This document shows, piece by piece, positions 1 to 5,549 of a stretch of DNA of 5,968 nucleotides. A model generated the notes under the pieces. It searched no databases, was not told where the DNA came from, and saw only the letters and a program-made list of their open reading frames with translations. The number at the start of each line of letters is the position of its first letter. Position 1 is the first letter of the stretch. Position numbers and translations under genes: made by a program. The DNA comes from Candidatus Blautia equi. Lineage in GTDB: Bacteria > Bacillota > Clostridia > Lachnospirales > Lachnospiraceae. The stretch lies in assembly GCA_018064695.1 (NCBI GenBank), contig JAGHUU010000052.1:1-5968 (forward strand), in the 5' to 3' direction.

Positions 1-843
1 GGCCATGTGCTTCTGGAGGAAGTACCCGGAACCGGTAAGACCATGCTGGCCAAGTCCCTGGCTAGATCTCTGGAGCTGTCCTTTGGACGAATCCAGTTTA
101 CGCCGGACCTGCTGCCATCTGACGTGACAGGACTTAACTATTTTAATCAGAAAGAGGGAGAATTCCAGTTCCGCCCGGGACCTGTTTTTGCAAATATGAT
201 CCTTGCAGATGAGATCAACCGTGCAACCCCAAGAACCCAGTCTAGTATGCTGGAGTGCATGGAGGAGCGCCAGGTTACCGTGGACGGCGTGACCAGAAAA
301 CTGGAAGAACCGTTTTTTGTAATCGCTACCCAGAACCCGCTGGAAACCACAGGTACATTCCCGCTTCCGGAGGCCCAGCTGGACCGTTTCTTCATGAAGC
401 TCACCATGGGACTGCCGGATGAGGATCAGGAACTCATGATCTTACAGAGATTTCTTTCCGACACACCATTTGAAAAGCTGGATGCGGTATGTAAGGGAAC
501 AGAGATCCTTGCTGCCAGAGAAGAGGCTCTGAAAGTATATATTCACCCGGCGCTTCTGAAATATATGGTAGCACTTGTACAGGCCACCAGGGAGGACAGA
601 GATATCTTATCAGGTGTGAGCCCGCGTGGTTCCCTGGCTCTTATGCATGCCTGCCAGTCCTACGCATGGATCCAGGGCAGATCCTATGTGGTGCCGGAGG
701 ATGTGAAAAAGGTGGCAGTGCCTGTGATGGCACACAGACTGGTGCTTGGAAGAGGCTTTGGAAATACAGCCATTGCGGAAAAGAAAATGAAGGATATTCT
801 GGACCGCGTTGCAGTTCCTACTGAGGATTGGGAGAAAAAATAA
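1..843 (+). CDS. MoxR-family AAA+ ATPase, 5' end cut off by the window
   Basis: Cytoplasmic AAA+ ATPase of the MoxR family, chaperone-like enzymes that use ATP to remodel or activate vWA-domain partners. The reading frame is open from base 1, so the visible 280 residues lack the N-terminus. Family members are usually a little over 300 aa, so roughly 35-45 residues are probably missing. Counting from the first visible Gly: Walker A PGTGKT at 9-14; Walker B LADEINRA around 68-75 with D70 and E71; sensor 1 FVIATQNP at 106-113; PLPEAQLDRF at 121-130, where R129 is the likely arginine finger; and sensor 2 SPRG at 207-210 in the helical lid. All catalytic motifs are intact, so the protein should be active. 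TAA at 841-843 directly abuts the ATG of the DUF58 gene, which points to translational coupling and shared function. The family call is firm; the client is inferred from the neighbours. Confidence 0.95.
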   Translation, partial: GHVLLEEVPGTGKTMLAKSLARSLELSFGRIQFTPDLLPSDVTGLNYFNQKEGEFQFRPGPVFANMILADEINRATPRTQSSMLECMEERQVTVDGVTRKLEEPFFVIATQNPLETTGTFPLPEAQLDRFFMKLTMGLPDEDQELMILQRFLSDTPFEKLDAVCKGTEILAAREEALKVYIHPALLKYMVALVQATREDRDILSGVSPRGSLALMHACQSYAWIQGRSYVVPEDVKKVAVPVMAHRLVLGRGFGNTAIAEKKMKDILDRVAVPTEDWEKK

Positions 844-1968
844 ATGACAGTTCTGGTAATAGTGATCGGTGCGATTCTGATCAATTACCTGACTGAAATA
901 ATATACAGTAAATACTGGGATAAAGACCTGGATGCTATAGTGGAATTTCAGAGAGAGCCCGTCTATGAAGGTGATGAGGCGATCCTTACGGAGACAGTTG
1001 TGAATAATAAGCGATTGTTTCTGACAGTTTTATCCGTGGGATTTCAGATCCACAGGAATCTCATCTTCTCCGATGGGGAGAATGCCAGCATTTCGGATCT
1101 CAGTTATAAGAGGGATATTTTTTCAGTGGGAGGTTATCAGAAAATCACCCGAAAAATCTCTTTTTTCTGCAGCAGGAGAGGATATTACGAGCTGGATAAA
1201 ATAGAGCTTGTGTGCCGCGATCCACTGCTGACGGGAAAATATTATATGACCCTGGAACACCCGGATTTCTTCTATGTGTTTCCGGGAATGGTGGAGCATA
1301 ACCGTCTGGAAATTCCATTTCAGAAGGTTATGGGTTCTGTGATCGCCAAAAAGAATTTATATGAGGATCCCTTTGAATTCCGGGGTATCAGGGAGTATCA
1401 GCTTACGGATCCTATGAACAGAATCAACTGGAAGGCTTCTGCCAGGTCGGATCAGTGGATGGTAAATCTCTTTGATTCCACCACGGCACAGGAGGTACGC
1501 ATTATTCTGGATCTGGAGGAGGAGACACTTCTGAAATATAATGATATCCATGAGGAAGCTATCCGCGTGGCAGCTGCCCTGATGGAAAAATGTATCGTGA
1601 ACGGTATTCCTGCGGGACTTATGACAAACGGAAGAGATGTGAAGACAGGAGAACTGATCTCCATGGCTCCGGGAACCGGTCCGCAGCAGGTAGTGGAGAT
1701 GAAAAAGGAGCTGTCCCGCATCGACCTTGATCAGACAGCGGAGAGAATGCTGCCCCTTCTGGAACAGGAGCGCGCTTCCATGGAAAAAACTTCCTGCACT
1801 TATGTGGTGATCGCAAAGAATCAGCAGATGAGCAAATTTGAAAAAATGCAGGAGCTGGCTTATCAGGGCGCAGGCGTGATCTGGATCTCCACCCTCTATG
1901 ACGATATGGAATGGACACTGCCTAAGAATGGAATCATCCAGACCATGTACTGGGAGGTGCCGAAATGA
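844..1968 (+). CDS. DUF58 domain protein (vWA-like partner of MoxR)
   Basis: 374-aa membrane-anchored DUF58 protein. The start ATG directly follows the MoxR stop, with GGGAG at 830-834 as a well-placed ribosome binding site. One hydrophobic segment (residues about 2-20) is followed by a beta-rich region. The DUF58 signature runs over about residues 175-205: DPFEFRGIREY (175-185), then DPMNRINWKASAR (189-201). A vWA-like C-terminal part begins with VRIILDLEEE around 218-227. In a true vWA metal site a DxSxS motif is expected at this strand; here D223 is followed by L-E-E-E, so the MIDAS looks degenerate. Many DUF58 proteins have two N-terminal membrane helices; only one is clear here. The gene ends in an ATGA overlap with the next gene. 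DUF58 proteins encoded next to MoxR are thought to be its functional partner; the cellular role is not established. Family assignment is strong. Confidence 0.93.
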   Translation: MTVLVIVIGAILINYLTEIIYSKYWDKDLDAIVEFQREPVYEGDEAILTETVVNNKRLFLTVLSVGFQIHRNLIFSDGENASISDLSYKRDIFSVGGYQKITRKISFFCSRRGYYELDKIELVCRDPLLTGKYYMTLEHPDFFYVFPGMVEHNRLEIPFQKVMGSVIAKKNLYEDPFEFRGIREYQLTDPMNRINWKASARSDQWMVNLFDSTTAQEVRIILDLEEETLLKYNDIHEEAIRVAAALMEKCIVNGIPAGLMTNGRDVKTGELISMAPGTGPQQVVEMKKELSRIDLDQTAERMLPLLEQERASMEKTSCTYVVIAKNQQMSKFEKMQELAYQGAGVIWISTLYDDMEWTLPKNGIIQTMYWEVPK

Positions 1969-3194
1969 GAAAATATGTAATTCACGGGATGAAACTGGTT
2001 TACGGTTTCCTTATCCTTTCCGGTTTTTACTGCCTGGTCTATTCCATGATATTACGGCAGTCCCAGACGGCGTTTTTATACAGCCTTCTGTTTTTGCCGG
2101 TCCTTCTTGCCTGTTCGATCGCCATGAGAAAAGCGGGCAGCGTGGTGAAGTATGTATGCTTCGCTATAGTGATCCTGGCTGTCATGGTGATGATCTACAG
2201 AGCACTGCATTTTTCTGTGATGGATATCAACATAGGACTGGTGGTAACAGTCTTTTCTGTCTTCTGGTATTTCCATGCCAGGGCTTCCAGACAGAAATGC
2301 TGGCTGGAAAGTCCAACATACTGGTTTTTATTATTCTTTATTATTGTCTGTATCGCAGGCAGATATTATGAAGATCTCTTTCTTGTAAAGCTCAGCTGTT
2401 TTGCGGCGGGTTATACTTATCTGCTGGTAAATATCGTGCGGAATGATGATGAGATGAAAGGGATCTTCCGGGATTTTTCTTCCATGAACCGTCTTCCGGT
2501 GCAGCGTATGAAGAGAAATAATAACCGCATAATGCTGGTTCTTTCAGGTATCACGGCAGCAGCCATGGCGGCGGCTCCGTATCTGAAACTGGATCAACTC
2601 ATCATCTGGCTCACGAAACTGGCCAGAAAGCTTTTGATCTTTGTTTTCAGCTTTTTTCAGTCCGGCAATACGGAAACAGTTGAAATTCCGGCCAATGAGA
2701 AAATGGATCTGATGTTTCCCGAAGTGCCGGAGCAGGACAGCATATTTATGAAGATCCTGGATATGATTCTGGAGTATGTGGGAGAGATTCTGGTGGGAAT
2801 TCTGCTTCTGGCAGCTGCATATCTGATCGTGAAGAGACTGATCCAGCTGTATCGACAGTTTAATCAGGGTCTGGATGAGAATGGTGATATGGTAGAGGAT
2901 CTCCGTGTGACCACAAAAACCACAGAGCGGGTGAAGGAGCAGCAGGAAAAAGAAAACCTGTTCTTCAACATGTCCCCGGCGGCAAGGATCCGAAAGCATT
3001 TCAAAGGCCAGATCCAGAAGGCCTACAGGATGAAGGGCGAAGAGATACGAAAGTCCGGAACACCGGAGGAGCTGGAGCAGCAGCTCACTATGTCCCCGGA
3101 GGATAAGCTTCGTTTTCACAGTTATTATGAAAAAGCCAGGTATTCTCATGAGACCTGCACAAGGGAAGAGATGCAGGAGATGTTGAAGCTTTAG
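1965..3194 (+). CDS. Multi-pass membrane protein with DUF4129-like C-terminal tail (TgpA-like, no transglutaminase domain)
   Basis: 409-aa integral membrane protein. Hydrophobic segments lie near residues 10-30, 36-54, 60-80, 88-104, 118-133, 137-158, 187-205, perhaps 212-231, and 272-292. A charged, presumably cytoplasmic tail fills 293-409. The tail ends in a pattern like DUF4129: RIRKHF at 341-346, a G-TPEEL turn at 365-370, and YYEKARYS at 387-394. In the usual MoxR/DUF58/TgpA clusters the third protein has about six helices, a large extracytoplasmic transglutaminase domain, a last helix and DUF4129. Here only about 40 polar residues (232-271) separate the last two membrane regions, and no Cys/His/Asp transglutaminase core is visible. 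The start overlaps the DUF58 stop as ATGA, with a strong GGGAGGTG at 1952-1959. I infer a membrane scaffold for the MoxR-DUF58 pair. The CDS is certain; the DUF4129 resemblance is by eye. Confidence 0.85.
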   Translation: MRKYVIHGMKLVYGFLILSGFYCLVYSMILRQSQTAFLYSLLFLPVLLACSIAMRKAGSVVKYVCFAIVILAVMVMIYRALHFSVMDINIGLVVTVFSVFWYFHARASRQKCWLESPTYWFLLFFIIVCIAGRYYEDLFLVKLSCFAAGYTYLLVNIVRNDDEMKGIFRDFSSMNRLPVQRMKRNNNRIMLVLSGITAAAMAAAPYLKLDQLIIWLTKLARKLLIFVFSFFQSGNTETVEIPANEKMDLMFPEVPEQDSIFMKILDMILEYVGEILVGILLLAAAYLIVKRLIQLYRQFNQGLDENGDMVEDLRVTTKTTERVKEQQEKENLFFNMSPAARIRKHFKGQIQKAYRMKGEEIRKSGTPEELEQQLTMSPEDKLRFHSYYEKARYSHETCTREEMQEMLKL

Positions 3195-3229
3195 GGATAA
3201 AGACAGAAAAAAGATAGGAGAAAACAACA

Positions 3230-3625
3230 ATGGAAACTTTGGATATAATTGCGATCCTGGGTGCAGGACTCTGCTTCTACTGGCTGGTGATCTACACCAT
3301 GGATGCAGTGAAATTTCAGAAAAGAAAGAAAAACGGTGTGCTTACAGACGGCAAGATCTATAAGAGCACAGAACTTCGAAAATGGTTCTACACAGGAAAT
3401 GAAGTGAGATATGCATTCACCGTAGACGGAGAAGAGAAGTACGGTCAGACAGAGGTCAGAGGTGTGATGAATCCGAACCTCTTTCAGGGAAAAGAAATTA
3501 AGGTCTATTATAATGCCGCCAACCCGGAGGAGAGTATCCTGAAGGAACAGTGCACCATGGCTGTCAAAAACATTGTGATCCTGGCTGTCATCGCTATCGG
3601 TCTGGTAGTCACGATCTTTATCTGA
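3230..3625 (+). CDS. Small two-TM DUF3592-like membrane protein
   Basis: 131-aa protein with a membrane helix at each end (about residues 4-23 and 113-131) and a soluble, probably extracytoplasmic or inter-helix, beta-rich domain between them. The middle carries the DUF3592-type pattern: a V-R-Y-x-F-x-V-D-G strand around 59-67, then G-K-E-I-K-V-Y-Y-N at 87-95 and a N-P-E-x-S turn at 98-102. DUF3592 proteins have no assigned biochemical function. The start is set by ATAGGAG at 3214-3220, nine bases before the ATG. The 35-base gap from the previous gene holds no evident terminator or promoter, so it is probably the last gene of the MoxR operon, but this link is inferred from spacing only. TGA at 3623-3625 is followed at once by the long hairpin. 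The gene is well supported; the family call is moderate. Confidence 0.8.
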   Translation: METLDIIAILGAGLCFYWLVIYTMDAVKFQKRKKNGVLTDGKIYKSTELRKWFYTGNEVRYAFTVDGEEKYGQTEVRGVMNPNLFQGKEIKVYYNAANPEESILKEQCTMAVKNIVILAVIAIGLVVTIFI

Positions 3626-3706
3626 AAAGTGAGACAAAGGGACAGGGACCTGGTCCATTTTGCTTCTGCAAAATTGGACCTGGTCCCTGTCCCTTTGTCT
3701 CGCTTT
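3626..3706. repeat. Very long near-perfect intergenic hairpin (REP/MITE-like palindrome)
   Basis: An 81-base inverted repeat: 3626-3663 pairs with 3668-3706 around a TTCT loop (3664-3667). About 37 pairs form, with one G-T wobble (3630/3702), one T-T mismatch (3651/3681) and one bulged T (3674). Both arms contain the same 11-base odd palindrome GGACCTGGTCC (3646-3656 and 3676-3686), and the T-T mismatch sits exactly at its centre, so each arm could also fold on itself. The GGGAC-rich outer arms are followed by A/T-rich inner arms. It fills nearly all of the 85 bases between two convergent genes. The stem is far longer than a usual intrinsic terminator, which suggests a dispersed palindromic element. 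No transposase gene is in the window. Confidence 0.85.
3626..3706. terminator. Possible bidirectional transcription terminator
   Basis: The same hairpin lies directly behind the stop codons of two genes that converge on it, where a shared terminator is expected. Support is limited. On the + strand the stem ends in GCTTT followed by CATATTATAATAAT, and on the minus strand in CTTT followed by TCAGAT, so neither side has a clean run of T after the stem. It could act as a terminator or as a structure protecting the 3' ends of both transcripts. Confidence 0.45.
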
Positions 3707-3710
3707 CATA

Positions 3711-4223
3711 TTATAATAATCCTTTTTTTGTTTTCATGCGGAAGAAGAGGTGGATGACTTCCTCGTAGACGGATACGAAGGTGCGGTTGCGGATCATCTC
3801 GATGATCTCCTCCTCCGTGGCCCATTTGGCATTTTTCACTTCTTCTTTCTGGAGCTGCAGATCCTCGATCTTTACATCGGCAATGATGCTGTAGAAGTCA
3901 TGGATCTGGTGACCGTAATAGACGGACATGAGCTTCACGAAATCTTTTTTCTTGAAGGAAAGGCCAAGCTCCTCAAAGGTCTCTCTTTTGATCGCTTCCG
4001 CGCTGGTCTCGTTCTTTCTTACTGCGCCGCCTGCTGCTAAATCCCACATGTTCGGCCAGCCTTTTTTGGTGGCCTGTCTCTGCTGGATCAGCATTTTTCC
4101 CTCGGAATTGAAGATACACACAAATACAATGAGGGAGTATTTTCCCTTTGGAATCTGGGATTTTCTCTCTATGGATTCCTTGGTCTTTTCAAAATGATTT
4201 CTGTATAAATCTACTCTTTCCAT
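3711..4223 (-). CDS. Nudix hydrolase family protein
   Basis: 170-aa cytoplasmic Nudix protein. The Nudix box GX5EX7REUXEEXGU is read as G66, E72, R80-E81, E84-E85, G87 and L88; the only departure is T82 where an aliphatic residue is usual, and the metal-binding glutamates are kept. The stretch before it (LIVFVCIFN at 31-39, MLIQQRQ at 44-50, KKGWPNMWDL at 53-62) resembles the YfcD / isopentenyl-diphosphate-isomerase-like Nudix branch common in Clostridia. The IDI active-site cysteine motif was not seen, so I do not call it an isomerase. The substrate cannot be read from the sequence. On the coding strand the start is fixed by an AGGGGAGGG-type ribosome binding site (complement of 4232-4240), eight bases before the ATG. 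It converges on the DUF3592-like gene and diverges from the phosphoesterase gene, so it is probably transcribed alone. The stop is five bases beyond the hairpin. Confidence 0.93.
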   Translation of the reverse strand: MERVDLYRNHFEKTKESIERKSQIPKGKYSLIVFVCIFNSEGKMLIQQRQATKKGWPNMWDLAAGGAVRKNETSAEAIKRETFEELGLSFKKKDFVKLMSVYYGHQIHDFYSIIADVKIEDLQLQKEEVKNAKWATEEEIIEMIRNRTFVSVYEEVIHLFFRMKTKKGLL

Positions 4224-4250
4224 GCTGTGTGCCCTCCCCTGATGTGAACT

Positions 4251-4284
4251 GTAATTATAATAGACTTTATAGTAACATAATTAC
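4251..4284. repeat. 8-bp inverted repeat in the divergent promoter region
   Basis: GTAATTAT (4251-4258) and ATAATTAC (4277-4284) are perfect reverse complements separated by 18 bases. The left half overlaps the likely -10 box of the Nudix gene. This spacing would place both halves on one face of DNA about two and a half turns apart, which could be an operator, but the arms are AT-only in their core and may be chance. Confidence 0.35.
4254..4259 (-). promoter_or_regulatory. Likely -10 box for the Nudix gene
   Basis: On the minus strand this reads TATAAT, a perfect -10 hexamer, placed about 30 bases upstream of the Nudix start and giving a predicted leader of about 24 bases that contains the ribosome binding site. 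No good -35 hexamer is seen at 16-18 bases; AATTAT is the best at 17. A second candidate -10, TATAAA on the minus strand at 4266-4271, is possible. Confidence 0.45.
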
Positions 4285-4298
4285 CCGGGAAGAACAAG

Positions 4299-4328
4299 TT
4301 GCGTGTAATAAAAATGGCATGATATAAT
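4299..4328 (+). promoter_or_regulatory. Extended -10 promoter for the phosphoesterase gene
   Basis: TGATATAAT at 4320-4328 is a perfect extended -10 (TGn plus TATAAT). A partial -35, TTGCGT, lies at 4299-4304 with an 18-base spacer. The predicted start of transcription near 4335 falls right at the ribosome binding site, giving an unusually short leader of about 19 bases with no room for a riboswitch. Confidence 0.65.
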
Positions 4329-4335
4329 TTTTCAG

Positions 4336-4342
4336 AAAGGAG
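4336..4342 (+). promoter_or_regulatory. Ribosome binding site deciding the phosphoesterase start
   Basis: AAAGGAG at 4336-4342 precedes two consecutive ATG codons at 4354 and 4357. The spacing is 11 bases to the first and 14 to the second, so the first ATG is preferred. Confidence 0.7.
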
Positions 4343-4353
4343 TTTTTGGCTTT

Positions 4354-5466
4354 ATGATGTGGGTTATTATTATGCTGATCACACTGCTGGCCACCCTGGC
4401 AATCTTCGCCTATCTGGTCAGCCGTTTTTGTAAGTTTGGGTTTATCAGAAGGCTGGCAGGTGGAAACAGGAGGAAAGAAAAGCTTCTGGGTCTCCTGATG
4501 GTCTTTATCATCGGCGCGGGCTGCATGATCTGGCTGGATTTTATCAATACAGCAGTGATCCTGCTGCATCTGGGTGTGTTCTGGATGCTCTTTGACCTGA
4601 TCTGGATGATTTTTTTCAGAAGGGTGAAGAGTGAGCGGTATATTGTGGGCACGGTGACACTGATCGTTACGGCAGCGTACCTTGGCTGCGGCTGGTATCT
4701 GGCTCATCATGTGTGGGAAAAGGATTACAGCATTCAGACAGAAAAGCAGGTGGAGCAGTTAAGGATCGTACAGTTTGCGGATTCCCATGTGGGTACTACG
4801 TTCCACGGGGATGGCTTTGCAAAGCACATGGAGGAGATCCAGGCGGTGAACCCGGATGTGATCCTGCTTACAGGAGATTTTGTGGATGATGAGTCCTCTA
4901 AGGAGGATATGATCAGAAGCTGCGAAGCCATGGGCAGGCTGCAGGCAAAATACGGCGTATATTATTCTTTTGGAAATCATGATAAGGGCTATTATGGCGA
5001 GAAACACCGCGGATACAGTGGGGAGGAGCTTTTAGCTGAGCTTATCAAAAACGGTGTGCACGTGCTGCAGGATGAGGTAGTGCCGATTGGAGAGGATTAT
5101 TATCTGATCGGACGGCAAGATCGCTCCGAGGAACAGAGAGGACGGACCCGCGCATCTATGGAGGAGCTTACCGCGGAGCTGGATCCGGACAGATTCTCTA
5201 TCGTTATGGATCATCAGCCCCATGATTATAAAGCTCAGGCGGCAGCAGGTGTGGATCTGGTGCTGTCAGGCCATACCCACGGCGGACAGCTGTTCCCGCT
5301 TGGATATGTGGGTATCTGGATGGGAGAAAATGACAGGGCATACGGATGGGAGAAGAGAGGGACTACGAATTTTATCGTCACTTCCGGAATCTCAGACTGG
5401 GCCATCAGATTCAAAACGGGCTGCAGATCTGAGTTTGTAGTGATCGATGTGCAGAGCGCAGAATGA
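4354..5466 (+). CDS. Membrane-anchored calcineurin-like metallophosphoesterase (YkuE/YaeI-like)
   Basis: 370-aa protein with about four N-terminal membrane helices (residues about 2-23, 43-61, 64-88, 97-118) followed by a binuclear-metal phosphoesterase domain from about 135 to the end. The metal and catalytic motifs are complete and in order: D143-S-H145, G174-D175-x-x-D178, G207-N-H-D210, D286-H287-Q-P, and S305-G-H307-T-H309-G-G-Q312. The GHTHGGQ ending and fold order match the YkuE/YaeI-like group, some of which act on lipid-linked phosphate substrates such as UDP-diacylglucosamine; the substrate here is unknown. By the positive-inside pattern (RRLAGGNRRKEK after helix 1, RRVKSER after helix 3), helix 4 should lead outward, placing the catalytic domain outside the membrane. 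It has its own extended -10 promoter. No terminator is visible after it, so some readthrough into the kinase gene is possible. Confidence 0.93.
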   Translation: MMWVIIMLITLLATLAIFAYLVSRFCKFGFIRRLAGGNRRKEKLLGLLMVFIIGAGCMIWLDFINTAVILLHLGVFWMLFDLIWMIFFRRVKSERYIVGTVTLIVTAAYLGCGWYLAHHVWEKDYSIQTEKQVEQLRIVQFADSHVGTTFHGDGFAKHMEEIQAVNPDVILLTGDFVDDESSKEDMIRSCEAMGRLQAKYGVYYSFGNHDKGYYGEKHRGYSGEELLAELIKNGVHVLQDEVVPIGEDYYLIGRQDRSEEQRGRTRASMEELTAELDPDRFSIVMDHQPHDYKAQAAAGVDLVLSGHTHGGQLFPLGYVGIWMGENDRAYGWEKRGTTNFIVTSGISDWAIRFKTGCRSEFVVIDVQSAE

Positions 5467-5502
5467 ATTTATAAAAAGTTTAGAGTTGTGAGAAATGAGT
5501 TG

Positions 5503-5511
5503 TGATATACT
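5503..5511 (+). promoter_or_regulatory. Likely extended -10 promoter for the histidine kinase gene
   Basis: TGATATACT is an extended -10 element (TGn plus TATACT) in the 83-base gap before the kinase gene. The region 17 bases upstream reads GAGTTG at 5483-5488, a poor -35, which is common for extended -10 promoters. Transcription would begin near 5518, giving a leader of about 32 bases. Confidence 0.5.
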
Positions 5512-5549
5512 GAGAAAAAGATAAAAAAATGTAAAAACAGGAGTGTTTT

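Noticed and set aside
1898..2371. Plus-strand open frame of 157 codons across the junction of the DUF58 and membrane protein genes
   Set aside because: It is out of frame with both genes, which are tightly coupled and have clear family features; no domain was seen in it.
2544..3230. Long open frame (228 codons) on the minus strand opposite the membrane protein gene
   Set aside because: It needs a TTG start with no ribosome binding site, lies wholly over a well-supported gene, and its Leu/His/Gln-rich translation looks like no protein family.
3191..3709. Minus-strand open frame of 172 codons across the DUF3592-like gene and the hairpin
   Set aside because: It overlaps a real gene with a good ribosome binding site and runs through the palindrome; its sequence has no recognisable domain.
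3723..3729. Run of seven A on the Nudix coding strand as a possible slippage site
   Set aside because: It lies within the last few codons of the gene, so slippage would change only the final residues; nothing suggests programmed frameshifting.
3550..3768. Plus-strand open frame reading through the hairpin
   Set aside because: The translation of the palindrome is a Gly/Pro/Cys low-complexity stretch, and the frame overlaps two real genes.
4267..4710. Minus-strand open frame of 147 codons over the start of the phosphoesterase gene
   Set aside because: It is a shadow of the membrane helices on the other strand and would cover the best promoter in the window.
5467..5549. Terminator between the phosphoesterase and kinase genes
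   Set aside because: The gap is A-rich but shows no GC-rich stem followed by a T run.
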